A stretch of DNA of 64,000 nt, taken from NCBI GenBank assembly GCA_902570695.1, contig CACFZE010000001.1, forward strand, positions 237,692 to 301,691. Reading direction: 5' to 3'. Source of the stretch: an uncultured Pelagibacteraceae bacterium (GTDB lineage Bacteria > Pseudomonadota > Alphaproteobacteria > Pelagibacterales > Pelagibacteraceae). The notes below the pieces were generated by a model. That model ran no database searches. It worked only from the letters and a program-made list of their open reading frames with translations, and had not been told where the DNA came from. Shown here piece by piece: positions 34,424-43,319 of the stretch. How positions within the stretch are numbered: position 1 is the stretch's first letter; the number at the start of each line of letters is the position of its first letter. The position numbers and the translations under genes were made by a program.

Positions 34424-35576
34424 TATTAAAGCCAGTAACAAAATTTTTAGTATTGAAGACGCAAAAAAACTATCGAAGAAAAGATTACCAAAGCTAGTTT
34501 ATGATTTTATTGATGGCGCATCAGGAGATGAAAAATTATCAGAAATTAATAGTTTTGCTTTAGATCAAATACGTCTTGAGCCAAGAGTTCTAAGAAATGT
34601 AGAGGAAAGAAAACTAAAAAAAAATATTCTTGGATTTAACTATGATTATCCTTTTGGTTTTGCCCCAATGGGCATGACAAATCTTTCATGGCCAGGCGCT
34701 GACTCAATGCTGGCAAAAGAAAGTGCAAGAAATAATATACCAACTTGTGTATCGATGGCTTCAACAACTACCTTAGAAAAAATGTATGAGCTTTCAGAAG
34801 GTCATTCATGGATTCAACTTTATATTTTTCAAGATGAAGCTTTTGTCATGGAATTGCTCGATAGAGCAGAAAAAACTGGTTATGAAGTAGCTATACTTAC
34901 TGTTGATGTTCCAGTTTTATCTAGGAGAACTAGAGATGATAAAAATGGATTTTCATATCCATTTAAAATTGGACCTAAACAATTTTTTGATTTTGCAACT
35001 CATCCGGTTTGGTCAATATCTACATTGCTTAATGGAATACCGAAGCCAATGAATTACGAAACTTCAAAAAGTGGAAAGAGTATTTTTAAAAGAAAAGAAA
35101 GTAGAGGAAAAACAGATTGGGAAACTCTAAAAAGAGTAAGAAATAAATGGAAAGGTAAATTAATTGTAAAAGGTGTCATGTCATCTGATGATGCAGTTAA
35201 AATTAAAGAAATGGGTGCTGATGCCATACAAGTTTCAAATCATGGAGGTAGACAATTAGATAGTGCCGCAGCAGCAATAAATATTTTACCTTTTATTAGA
35301 GAAGCAGTAGGAAATAATTTTCCAATTATATTTGATAGTGGAATAAGAAGTGGTAGTGATATTGTAAGATCATTAGCTTTAGGAGCAGATTTTTCAATGA
35401 TTGGAAGACCTGTAATGTATGCAATGGGAGCTGATGGAGCTAGCGGGCTAAGAAGAATTGTAGATATAATTAAAGAAGAAACTAGCACAACGCTAGGTTT
35501 GGTTGGATTAAATGATATTAATGAAGTTTCTTCTGATATAATTGAACAGAAACTATTTATGAATACAACTTACTAA
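34416..35576 (+). CDS. FMN-dependent 2-hydroxyacid dehydrogenase (LldD/glycolate oxidase-like)
   Basis: The 386-residue protein belongs to the FMN-dependent alpha-hydroxyacid dehydrogenase family. PKLVYDFIDGASGDEKL is the N-terminal signature, LTVDVPVLSRRTRDDKNGF follows, and VSNHGGRQLDSAAA carries the active-site His/Arg pair that abstracts the alpha-proton. IIFDSGIRSGSDIVRSLALG is the phosphate-binding end. It oxidises an L-2-hydroxyacid (lactate-, glycolate- or mandelate-like) to the 2-keto acid, passing electrons to the membrane quinone pool or oxygen. The ThDP enzyme encoded immediately downstream would suit the resulting 2-keto acid. Confidence 0.9.
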   Translation: MDNIKASNKIFSIEDAKKLSKKRLPKLVYDFIDGASGDEKLSEINSFALDQIRLEPRVLRNVEERKLKKNILGFNYDYPFGFAPMGMTNLSWPGADSMLAKESARNNIPTCVSMASTTTLEKMYELSEGHSWIQLYIFQDEAFVMELLDRAEKTGYEVAILTVDVPVLSRRTRDDKNGFSYPFKIGPKQFFDFATHPVWSISTLLNGIPKPMNYETSKSGKSIFKRKESRGKTDWETLKRVRNKWKGKLIVKGVMSSDDAVKIKEMGADAIQVSNHGGRQLDSAAAAINILPFIREAVGNNFPIIFDSGIRSGSDIVRSLALGADFSMIGRPVMYAMGADGASGLRRIVDIIKEETSTTLGLVGLNDINEVSSDIIEQKLFMNTTY

Positions 35577-35577
35577 T

Positions 35578-37317
35578 ATGGAAAAAAAAATAAGAGGTGG
35601 AGCATTAATTGCAAGAGCATTAAAAGATAAAGGTATTAATAAAGTTTTTACTCTATCTGGTGGATTTTGTAATCCTGCAATTGAAGGTTTCATGGAATGT
35701 CAAATTGATGTAGTTAATTGTCCCCATGAACAAATAGCTGGACATTTAGCAGATGGACACACAAGAATTACAAGAAAACCATCTGTATGTTTAGTTGGAC
35801 CTGAAGGTTTTGCAAATGCCGTACCATCAATGATGGAAGCATGGGGAGAAAGAACACCGATAATTTATATAACTGGATCAAGTAGTTTAAAAAGACAAGG
35901 GTCAGGTGGCTTTAAAGAAATTGATGATGTTTCAATAGCTGCTCCTCTTACAAAATATAGCGCAAGCATTACAGATGGAACAAGAATTAGAGAATTTGTT
36001 GATAAAGCTTATAGAATTGCAACGAATGGATATCCTGGGGCTGTTCATCTAAGCTTACCAGTAGATATAATGTTTTCTTCATTTAATGAAAATGTTGGAC
36101 TTGAAGAAAGACCATTTTCACATAAAGCAAAACCAGTTGCTAAAGCATGGCCAGATCCAAATGCTCTATCAAAAATACTTGAGCTAGCATGTAATGCAAA
36201 AAAACCTGTCATAATTGGAGGGCATGGTGTTTGGTGGTCAAACTCAGAAAAAAATTTAGAGACTGCGGGTGAAAGTTTAAATATTCCAGTTTTTAATGTG
36301 CCATACCATCAAAAACTTTTGGGAGAAGAGGCAAATGCATATATGGGTTTGGCAGATATTCACCAATATCCACCCTCAGAATTTGCATTACATAACTCAG
36401 ACTTAGTTTTAATGATTGGTGCAAGGTTAGATAACCAAATGAATTTTGGTAACCCTCCTTTCATTCCAAAAACAACAACTTTAGTATGTATTAACGGTTC
36501 CCATGAAGAAATTGAGTTTAATAGAGCAGCTGATCATAACCTTTTATGTGATCCAGGAGTATTTTTAGATACTCTATGTAATTTAAAGAAAAATAATAAA
36601 TGGAATTTAGGAAATAATTGGTTTCAAGATAATAAAAATAAAAAAAAAGATTGGGTGGATAAATCTTTAAATGAATTAAAAATTGAAGCAGATAAAGCTA
36701 AAAAAAATGGTGGAAAAATTCATCCGCTGCAATTAGCGTTAGATGTTCAAGATGCAATGGATGAGAAAGATTGGCTTGTGATTGATGGAGGAAATACTCA
36801 TTTCTGGTCGGAGATCGCAATAAATTTAGCTGGAGCGCAAGGAAAAAAATTGGGTGGAATTTTACATCCAGGCACATTTAGTATGCTGGGTGTTGGTGTA
36901 TCATTTGCATTATCTGCAAAAAATAATAACCCTAAATCGAATGTAATTTTAATTAGTGGAGATGGTGCCTTTTTATCTGGAGGTATGTCTATAGAAACTG
37001 CATTTTTTGAAAAAAAACCAATAGTTGTTGTTATTGATAATAATGGTGGCTTAGCATCAATTGGTCAACAACAAGAAAGGTTATTTGAGAGTGGAAAAAG
37101 AGTAGCAACAGACTTTAGAGATATACCTTTTCACAGTATATTTGAAGGCTTTGGTGGTCATGGAGAATTAGTAACAAAAAGAGAACAATTGGGACCAGCA
37201 CTAAAAAGAGCTATTGCAAGCGGTAAGACTGCATGTGTAAATGTAAAAGCTAAACCAGTATTAAGTCCAATTGTTGCTGCTGTGGCCAGCAAGAGAGAGA
37301 AATCGTCAATAGAGTAA
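35578..37317 (+). CDS. thiamine-diphosphate-dependent enzyme (acetolactate synthase/benzoylformate decarboxylase superfamily)
   Basis: This is a 579-residue ThDP enzyme. The N-terminal PYR domain has the cofactor-activating Glu in CPHEQIAGHLADGHTR. The C-terminal PP domain has the ThDP/Mg motif GDGAFLSGGMSIETAFF ending at VVVIDNNGG. The central domain is Rossmann-like. It acts on 2-keto acids by decarboxylation or carboligation. The conserved Glu argues against a glyoxylate carboligase, which has Val at that position. It is not a bona fide biosynthetic acetolactate synthase, since no small subunit follows. Together with the upstream hydroxyacid dehydrogenase it suggests oxidation then cleavage of a 2-hydroxyacid. 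Confidence 0.87.
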   Translation: MEKKIRGGALIARALKDKGINKVFTLSGGFCNPAIEGFMECQIDVVNCPHEQIAGHLADGHTRITRKPSVCLVGPEGFANAVPSMMEAWGERTPIIYITGSSSLKRQGSGGFKEIDDVSIAAPLTKYSASITDGTRIREFVDKAYRIATNGYPGAVHLSLPVDIMFSSFNENVGLEERPFSHKAKPVAKAWPDPNALSKILELACNAKKPVIIGGHGVWWSNSEKNLETAGESLNIPVFNVPYHQKLLGEEANAYMGLADIHQYPPSEFALHNSDLVLMIGARLDNQMNFGNPPFIPKTTTLVCINGSHEEIEFNRAADHNLLCDPGVFLDTLCNLKKNNKWNLGNNWFQDNKNKKKDWVDKSLNELKIEADKAKKNGGKIHPLQLALDVQDAMDEKDWLVIDGGNTHFWSEIAINLAGAQGKKLGGILHPGTFSMLGVGVSFALSAKNNNPKSNVILISGDGAFLSGGMSIETAFFEKKPIVVVIDNNGGLASIGQQQERLFESGKRVATDFRDIPFHSIFEGFGGHGELVTKREQLGPALKRAIASGKTACVNVKAKPVLSPIVAAVASKREKSSIE

Positions 37318-37318
37318 A

Positions 37319-37654
37319 ATGGCAAAATTTAGCTCACATTTATTGAATGGTTCTGATGGAACTCATGCAGGTAACGTCAAAGTAAAGATTTATCAAATAC
37401 AATCCTCAAAATTAAAAAAGCTTTTTTTGAATACAAAGACTGATGGAAATGGTAGGATTAATCAGCATTTCAATCTTAGCAAAAAAGATTGTAAATGCGA
37501 TTATGAAATGATTTGTGATATTAAAAAATACTTTAAAAAGAAAAAAATTGTGGGTGAAATAGTCGTAAAATTTAAAATGACTGATAATAAAAAAAATTAT
37601 CACTTGCCAATAATAATTTCTCCTAACAGCTATACAGTTTGGTGGTCAAAATAA
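37319..37654 (+). CDS. transthyretin-like protein (hydroxyisourate hydrolase family, degenerate C-terminus)
   Basis: The 111-residue protein has the fold signature of transthyretin-related proteins: FSSHLLNGSDGTHAGNVKV at the N-terminus (catalytic-type His), DGNGRINQHFNLS (Arg in the GR motif) and NYHLPIIISPNSYTVWWSK at the C-terminus. Hydroxyisourate hydrolases end in YRGS; here the tail is VWWSK, so the catalytic Tyr-Arg-Gly-Ser is lost while the N-terminal His, Arg and YHxP His remain. No other purine-catabolism gene is nearby. It may therefore be a binding or altered-specificity member. It sits 1 base after the ThDP gene and 3 bases before the DmdA-like gene. Confidence 0.75.
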   Translation: MAKFSSHLLNGSDGTHAGNVKVKIYQIQSSKLKKLFLNTKTDGNGRINQHFNLSKKDCKCDYEMICDIKKYFKKKKIVGEIVVKFKMTDNKKNYHLPIIISPNSYTVWWSK

Positions 37655-37657
37655 TAT

Positions 37658-38821
37658 ATGGCTTCGTTGATACAAAGCAAAATTAGCACAAAACTAAATA
37701 TGTCTAGGAGAATAAGAAGAACTCCTTACACCAAGAGAGTTGAAGAATGTGGTGTAACTGATTTTACTGTTGTAAATCATATGCTCTTACCAAAAAGATT
37801 TCAGAAATCTGTTGAGGATGATTATTGGCATTTAAATGAGCATGTTCAGCTATGGGATGTTTCTTGTCAAAGACAAGTTCAGATATCAGGTCCAGACGCT
37901 AGTTTATTAGTACAAAAAATGACGCCAAGATCATTAAAAAATATGGAGACTGGAAAATGTTTTTATATTCCTATGATAGATGAAAATGCTGGAATGATAA
38001 ATGATCCAGTGTTGTTAAAGTTAGATGATGATATGTTTTGGATTTCAATAGCAGATTCTGATGTATTGCTTTGGGCAAAAGGTATTGCAGTTGGTTTAAA
38101 TCTAAATGTGAACATAACAGAACCAGATGTATATCCTCTTGCAGTACAAGGTCCAAAGTCTGAAGATTTGATGGCATCGATATTCGGAGAAGATATTAGA
38201 AAAATAAAATTTTTTAATTTTAGAATATTTGATTTCTTAGGAACTAAACAAATTATTGCGAGATCTGGATATAGCAATCAAGATGGATTTGAGATTTATT
38301 TTAAATGCTTTGAAGATTACTTCGACAAAAATGAAATGGGAGAAAAAATTTGGGATATAATATGGAAAGCGGGGAAAGAATTTAACATTGCTCCAGGATG
38401 CCCAAATTTAATTGACAGAATTGAAGCAGGATTAATGTCATATGGAAATGATTTCACAAAAGAAAACAATCCAATTGAATGTAACTTAGAAAAATATTGT
38501 AGTGACAAAAGCGATCATGATTTCATTGGAAAAAATGCTTTAGATAATATTAAGAAACAAGGTGTAATACAAAAATTAAAAGGAGTAATATTTGATGGTG
38601 TAGATTGTCCTCCATGTTCAATTCCTTTTCCACTTTATTCAAAAGATAAGAAATTAATTGGTAAAATTACTTCAGGGATTTACTCTCCAAAATTCAAAAA
38701 AAATATTGGTTTATCCATGATTTTAAATGAATTTTGTAAAATAGGATCAGAAGTTTTAGTACACACTCCAGATAATAAATTAAGAAAAGGAATTGTGTCC
38801 TCTTTACCATTTTCAAAATAA
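37658..38821 (+). CDS. DmdA-like folate-dependent demethylase (GcvT family, copy 2)
   Basis: This 387-residue GcvT-family protein resembles DMSP demethylase DmdA of marine bacteria, with RRIRRTPYTKRVEECGVTDF and VVNHMLLPKRF at the N-terminus, VYPLAVQGPKSEDLMASIF, ARSGYSNQDGFEIYFK and DRIEAGLMSYGNDFTKENNP. DmdA moves the DMSP methyl group to tetrahydrofolate and releases methylmercaptopropionate. The usual dmdB/C/D partners are not here, so this may be a DmdA paralogue with another substrate. An internal ATG 14 codons in (37700) could be the start. It lies 3 bases after the transthyretin-like gene. Confidence 0.75.
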   Translation: MASLIQSKISTKLNMSRRIRRTPYTKRVEECGVTDFTVVNHMLLPKRFQKSVEDDYWHLNEHVQLWDVSCQRQVQISGPDASLLVQKMTPRSLKNMETGKCFYIPMIDENAGMINDPVLLKLDDDMFWISIADSDVLLWAKGIAVGLNLNVNITEPDVYPLAVQGPKSEDLMASIFGEDIRKIKFFNFRIFDFLGTKQIIARSGYSNQDGFEIYFKCFEDYFDKNEMGEKIWDIIWKAGKEFNIAPGCPNLIDRIEAGLMSYGNDFTKENNPIECNLEKYCSDKSDHDFIGKNALDNIKKQGVIQKLKGVIFDGVDCPPCSIPFPLYSKDKKLIGKITSGIYSPKFKKNIGLSMILNEFCKIGSEVLVHTPDNKLRKGIVSSLPFSK

Positions 38822-38844
38822 TAATTAGTAGGTATAAGTCTTAT

Positions 38845-39969
38845 ATGAAAAGAGCAGTTATAGCAGGATACTCAAGATCACCTTTTACAATGGCAAGAAA
38901 AGGTGAATTAATTGACGTTAAGCCCGTAAATATGTTTGCAGAAGTTGTTAAAAATCTTGTATCTAAAGCTAAAGTAAATCCTGCTGATATAGAGGATATT
39001 GTTGTTGGATGTGCTTTCCAGGTTGGAGAACAGAGTTTTAATATTGGGAAACTCACAACATTTTTATCTGGAATGGAAATACATACATCTGGAATGACAG
39101 TTGATAGATGGTGCGGCTCATCTATGGAGGCTATTCATGTTGCGGCTGGTAAGATAGCAATGGGCGCAGGTCAAGTTTTTGTTTGCGGAGGTGTTGAAAG
39201 TATGACTAGAGTTACAACTGGCTTTGAACCAATACCTTATCCTTACACAGATAAAGAAAATCCAAATGTTTATTTTTCAATGGGTATAACTGCTGAAAAT
39301 GTTGCCAAGAGATATAAAATTTCAAGAACTGAACAACAAGAGTTTGCAATTCAAAGTCATCAAAAAGCTAATGAAGCCGAAGTTAATGGTAAATTTAAAA
39401 ATGAAATAGTTGAAATCGCTGGCTGCACAAAAGATGGAAACATACGTCCAAAAAGCAATCAAGAAACTTTAGATGGTTTAAAACTTGCATTTGATCAAGA
39501 AGGAACTGTAACTGCAGCAACATCATCACCTCTTACAGATGGAGCAGCAGCAACATTAATATGTGAAGAAAGCTATGCAAAAGAAAATGGATTAGAAATT
39601 TTGGGTAGAATTGTTGCAACTGGGGTTAAAGGATGTGAGCCTGATGTAATGGGACTAGGACCTATAGGAGCAACTAAAAAAGCATTAGCGAGAGCAAATT
39701 TATCAATTAATGATATTGATATTGTAGAAATTAATGAAGCTTTTGCATCTCAATCAATAGCATGTTTAAAAGATCTTGGTATCGATCAGAAGAAAGCTAA
39801 TTTAGACGGTGGAGCCTTAGCACTTGGTCATCCTCTAGGAGCAACAGGAGCTAGAATTACTGGCAAAGCTGCGGATTTGCTTAGACGTGAAAATAAGAAA
39901 TATGCTTTATCTACTCAATGTATTGGTTTGGGTATGGGTATTGCGACAGTAATCGAGTCGGTAAATTAA
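38845..39969 (+). CDS. acyl-CoA thiolase (acetyl-CoA acyltransferase)
   Basis: This is a 374-residue thiolase. The nucleophilic Cys is in MTVDRWCGSSMEAIHVAAG, the C-terminal motifs are GGALALGHPLGATGARITG (His) and LSTQCIGLGMGIATVIE (second Cys). It cleaves 3-ketoacyl-CoAs with CoA or condenses acetyl-CoA units. It is the last gene of the plus-strand run, 23 bases after the DmdA-like gene, and stops at the base next to the convergent potC-like stop. Its presence suggests that the operon product enters central metabolism as an acyl-CoA, although no acyl-CoA ligase is in the run. Confidence 0.9.
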   Translation: MKRAVIAGYSRSPFTMARKGELIDVKPVNMFAEVVKNLVSKAKVNPADIEDIVVGCAFQVGEQSFNIGKLTTFLSGMEIHTSGMTVDRWCGSSMEAIHVAAGKIAMGAGQVFVCGGVESMTRVTTGFEPIPYPYTDKENPNVYFSMGITAENVAKRYKISRTEQQEFAIQSHQKANEAEVNGKFKNEIVEIAGCTKDGNIRPKSNQETLDGLKLAFDQEGTVTAATSSPLTDGAAATLICEESYAKENGLEILGRIVATGVKGCEPDVMGLGPIGATKKALARANLSINDIDIVEINEAFASQSIACLKDLGIDQKKANLDGGALALGHPLGATGARITGKAADLLRRENKKYALSTQCIGLGMGIATVIESVN

Positions 39970-40824
39970 TTATCTATTAATTCCTCTTAAACGCTCCGAT
40001 CTCCTCCTCAATAATTCTGCACTAATCAATATTAAGGTTGATAAAACAATTAAACATGTAGCTACCGCTAGAATTGTTGGGCTTAATTGTTCTCTAAGAC
40101 CTGTCCACATTTGAATTGGAATAGTTGTATTTTCAAGACCCGCTAAAAATAGCACTACTACAACTTCGTCAAAAGAAGTTACAAAAGCAAACAATCCTCC
40201 TGAAATTACACCAGGTAAAATTAAGGGAAGTGTTACTTTCATAAATGTGTTTACTGGATTGCTACCTAAGCTAGCTGCTGCTCTCGTTACACTATGATCG
40301 AAGCCTGATAATGTTGCAGTAACAGTAATTACAACAAAAGGTGTTCCTAAAATTATATGAGCGAGAACTATTCCTGTATGGGTTGCTGCTAATCCTGCCT
40401 TTGCCATAAAAAAGAATATCGCAACTCCAGATATAATAAGTGGAACTATCATTGGTGAAATCAAAGTTGCCATTATTATTCCTTTAAAAGGCATGTGTCT
40501 GCTACTCAATCCTAATGCAGCAACCGTTCCTAAAATTACTGAGCCTAAGGTTGCAAATATAGCAATAATAAAACTATTTTTTGCAGCTAAGCCCCATGGA
40601 TTTTTTGTGCCGTAAACCATGTCTTTGTACCATCTTAAGGAAAAAGCATCTGGATCTAAATTCTTCATTCCTTCTGAAAAAACAAGAAACTCTTCTGCAT
40701 TAAATGATAATGGAAATATTACAAACAAAGGTGCTATTAAAAAAATAAAAACAAAAGTACATATAGCAATGTAAAAGTAGTGCCAAATTCTATATCTAGT
40801 TTCTGTATACTTTGGTAATGCCAT
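39970..40824 (-). CDS. potC: spermidine/putrescine-type ABC transporter permease (PotC-like)
   Basis: The 284-residue inner-membrane permease has six predicted helices. The EAA loop HSVTRAAASLGSNPVNTFMKVTLP and the family-typical FVTSFDEVVVVLFLAG near the C-terminus identify it as the PotC/PotI type. It starts two bases after the potB-like stop and is the last gene of the minus-strand transporter operon. The ligand (polyamine, or an ectoine-like solute given the upstream genes) is not decided by sequence. Confidence 0.92.
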   Translation of the reverse strand: MALPKYTETRYRIWHYFYIAICTFVFIFLIAPLFVIFPLSFNAEEFLVFSEGMKNLDPDAFSLRWYKDMVYGTKNPWGLAAKNSFIIAIFATLGSVILGTVAALGLSSRHMPFKGIIMATLISPMIVPLIISGVAIFFFMAKAGLAATHTGIVLAHIILGTPFVVITVTATLSGFDHSVTRAAASLGSNPVNTFMKVTLPLILPGVISGGLFAFVTSFDEVVVVLFLAGLENTTIPIQMWTGLREQLSPTILAVATCLIVLSTLILISAELLRRRSERLRGINR

Positions 40825-40825
40825 A

Positions 40826-42088
40826 CTAACCTAACTTAATATTATCAACTCCAACTAATTTATTATAAAGCCAATAGATAACCAAAACTCCTCCAAGTAA
40901 CATTAGTCCCATCGCTGAAGCAAAACTCCAATCTAAAGTGGTCTTCATATGATAAGCAATTTGGTTACTAATTAAAGTTCCTGATGCTCCCCCAACTAAT
41001 GCAGGTGTAATGTAATATCCAATTGCTAAAATAAAAACTAAAAGACAGCCTGCACCAATTCCCGGTATTGTTAATGGAAAATATACTTTCCAAAAAGCTA
41101 CAAAAGGTGTTCCGCCAAGAGATTTACCTGCTCTCATTAAACTTGGCGAGATAGTTTTCATTACACTATAGAGTGGTAAAACCATAAATGGTAATAGAAT
41201 TTGTGTCATTGCAACATAAGTTCCAACTTTATTGTACATCATTTCTGGCCTATTATCGTCTGACACAAGGCCAATCAATACAAAGAAATCATTAACAACT
41301 CCTTGCTGTTGAAGCAAAATCATCCAGCTAGCTGTTCTAACTAATAACGATGTCCAAAATGGAAGAAGAACACAAATCATTAATAAATTACTATACTTCA
41401 TTGGAAGTGTTGCTAGTAAATGGGCTATTGGGTAACCCATTAAGAAACAGAATACAGTAACAAAGAAAGCAACCTCTACAGTTCTCAACCATAAAATTCT
41501 ATGTATTCTTCTATCTTCACTAACTTGAGTAATTTTGTTATCTTCATTCAAATACATATCCATAGCTTTTAAATATTTAGCTGAAGTGTAAGGAGGTGCG
41601 GTTCTTTTAATAGCTTGCCAGTATTCTACATTTCTCCATCGTTTGTGAACTTTCATTATTTGTTCTTTAATACTTCGTGTCTCGTCAATTTTGTTTCTTT
41701 TAACTTGTCTAAATAATTTTTTTGTAATTGTGTTGAACCCATTTTTTTCTTTATTAAGTCTTTGGGCTAATTTTCCATGTTCTTTTTTATCTACTAGAAC
41801 TTTAAAGTCAGATAAAAATGAAGCAAATACTTCTTCAGATGGAAGTTCTTTACCGTCCCATGTCTCCATAGACTTAAATGTTTTTGGAAGCATGTTTGTA
41901 ATCATTTTATCATCAATACTTCTTGTAAACATTTCTCCGATTGGAAAAATATATGTAATAATCAAAAAAAGTAGCAGTGGAGCAACAAGTAAAAATGCTT
42001 TAATTTTATTTTTCCTTTCAGCTTTTTTTAAGCTTATCTCTAAGGGAATTCCGTCGGTTGTAAGTATTTGTTTTGTTTCGCTGCTCAT
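40826..42088 (-). CDS. potB: spermidine/putrescine-type ABC transporter permease with long periplasmic insertion (PotB-like)
   Basis: The 420-residue permease contains a normal PotB-like C-terminal core (LPFWTSLLVRTASWMILLQ, RAGKSLGGTPFVAFWKVYFP as the EAA loop). Between TM1 (FLLVAPLLLFLIITYIFPIG, about residues 32-51) and TM2 (about 205) there is a hydrophilic, Lys-rich insertion of about 150 residues, predicted periplasmic. Ordinary PotB proteins are about 280-300 residues. The intra-operon hairpin ends 5 bases before its ATG and no ribosome-binding site is visible, so expression probably depends on read-through from potD. Confidence 0.9.
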   Translation of the reverse strand: MSSETKQILTTDGIPLEISLKKAERKNKIKAFLLVAPLLLFLIITYIFPIGEMFTRSIDDKMITNMLPKTFKSMETWDGKELPSEEVFASFLSDFKVLVDKKEHGKLAQRLNKEKNGFNTITKKLFRQVKRNKIDETRSIKEQIMKVHKRWRNVEYWQAIKRTAPPYTSAKYLKAMDMYLNEDNKITQVSEDRRIHRILWLRTVEVAFFVTVFCFLMGYPIAHLLATLPMKYSNLLMICVLLPFWTSLLVRTASWMILLQQQGVVNDFFVLIGLVSDDNRPEMMYNKVGTYVAMTQILLPFMVLPLYSVMKTISPSLMRAGKSLGGTPFVAFWKVYFPLTIPGIGAGCLLVFILAIGYYITPALVGGASGTLISNQIAYHMKTTLDWSFASAMGLMLLGGVLVIYWLYNKLVGVDNIKLG

Positions 42089-42092
42089 AAAT

Positions 42093-42119
42093 AAAAAGGG
42101 CGACTTAAAAAGTCGCCCT
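42093..42119 (-). terminator. attenuating terminator between potD and potB
   Basis: A 9-bp stem pairs 42097-42105 with 42111-42119 (core GGGCGACT/AGTCGCCC) around a 5-base loop. On the minus strand it is followed by five Ts (complement of 42093-42097) and then almost immediately the potB start codon at 42088. Confidence 0.9.
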
Positions 42120-42154
42120 ATATATATTATATTATATTAGTCTTTTATACTCTT

Positions 42155-43273
42155 TTATAGACCAGCTTTCATAGCTTCCCACTTCTCACCAAGTTCTGTA
42201 CCGTTATCAGCCCAGAAAAATGGATCAACTAAAAAGTATTTTTTAGTATTTGCAGGAGCAGTTGGCATTTGTGGCATCATTTCAGTTTTACCATCTTTAT
42301 ACCAAGGCTCATTTGCTTTGATAATTTCTAAAGATGATAATCTGTATGGAGCATATGCAATATATTTAGCACTTCCAGCTAACATTTCAGTGTTAGTCAT
42401 CATTGCTAGAGCTTTTTTAGCATTTGCTTCATCTGGTCCACCTTTAACAAGAGCGAAGTATTCATAGTCAAGACCTTGTCCATCCCATACTTGCGCAATT
42501 GGAGCACCTTCGCCAACTTCAGCATTGAAGAATCTTCCATTCCAGCCTGTTGCCATCACAACTTCACCAGCAACTAATAATTCTGGTGGTTGAGCACCAG
42601 CTGACCAGAATACACATCCACCATTTGGATCTGTGCAAAGCTCTTTGATTTTGTTCATAGCTCTGTTAACACCAGCTTCAGTTTCAAGTAATTTGTAGAT
42701 CTCAGATCCACCTTTACCCATGTAAACACCGTCACCAGCTAAAGCGATTTCAAGGTTTGTAAGAGCAGATTTATAAATCGCTCTTTTTCCTGGAAATCTT
42801 TTAGTGTTGAAAAAGTCCTTTATAGTTTTTGGAGCTTTTCCATCAAATGCTCTTGTATCATATGCGTAGTTCCATGAATATAGAATGTTTCCTACAGCAC
42901 ATTTACTTGGCATTGGAGCAAAGAAATCTTCACTTGCAGGTGTTCCATCTGGAGCTGCAGGGAAGTCTTTGTCAAAATCGAATTCAACGAAAATTCCTTC
43001 GTCACATCCGTTGATAGTATCAAATGCGAATACATCGATAATATCCCAAGTAATTGCACCTGCTTCTTTTTGAGCTTTGATCTCAGATAATCCACCTGAA
43101 TAGTCTACCCAGTTGATATCAACGCCAAGAGCTTTTGCAGTTGGATCACCATACCCTAGCTTTTGAGACTCTGTATAAGCTCCACCCCAAGATGCTACTG
43201 TAACCGCAAATGCAGATGAAGTTATTGAAAGAGCAAAAGAAAGAGCAAGTAATAATTTACTTAATTTTTTCAT
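42155..43273 (-). CDS. potD: spermidine/putrescine-type ABC transporter substrate-binding protein (PotD-like)
   Basis: The 372-residue periplasmic binding protein has a clear signal peptide (KLLLALSFALSITSSAFA, cleaved before Val24). Family features are TVASWGGAYTESQKLGYGDP, ITWDIIDVFAFDT and NGGCVFWSAGAQPPELLVAG. It belongs to SBP family 1/8 (PotD-like), which binds polyamines or other charged small solutes. Two Cys pairs may form disulfides. It is preceded by its own probable promoter (43320-43348) and an AGGAGG ribosome-binding site, and followed by an attenuating terminator, both of which would favour binding protein in excess. Confidence 0.92.
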   Translation of the reverse strand: MKKLSKLLLALSFALSITSSAFAVTVASWGGAYTESQKLGYGDPTAKALGVDINWVDYSGGLSEIKAQKEAGAITWDIIDVFAFDTINGCDEGIFVEFDFDKDFPAAPDGTPASEDFFAPMPSKCAVGNILYSWNYAYDTRAFDGKAPKTIKDFFNTKRFPGKRAIYKSALTNLEIALAGDGVYMGKGGSEIYKLLETEAGVNRAMNKIKELCTDPNGGCVFWSAGAQPPELLVAGEVVMATGWNGRFFNAEVGEGAPIAQVWDGQGLDYEYFALVKGGPDEANAKKALAMMTNTEMLAGSAKYIAYAPYRLSSLEIIKANEPWYKDGKTEMMPQMPTAPANTKKYFLVDPFFWADNGTELGEKWEAMKAGL

Positions 43274-43319
43274 TTATCCTCCGTTTAAACGTTTAATATA
43301 AATTAATTTATATAAGCGA

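Noticed and set aside
35578..37317. Biosynthetic acetolactate synthase or glyoxylate carboligase
   Set aside because: No small regulatory subunit follows, and the catalytic Glu present in PHEQIAGH is missing in glyoxylate carboligases.
41691..42140. 149-residue plus-strand open frame over potB
   Set aside because: It is antisense to a clear permease and its terminator, with no recognisable domain; it is a composition shadow.
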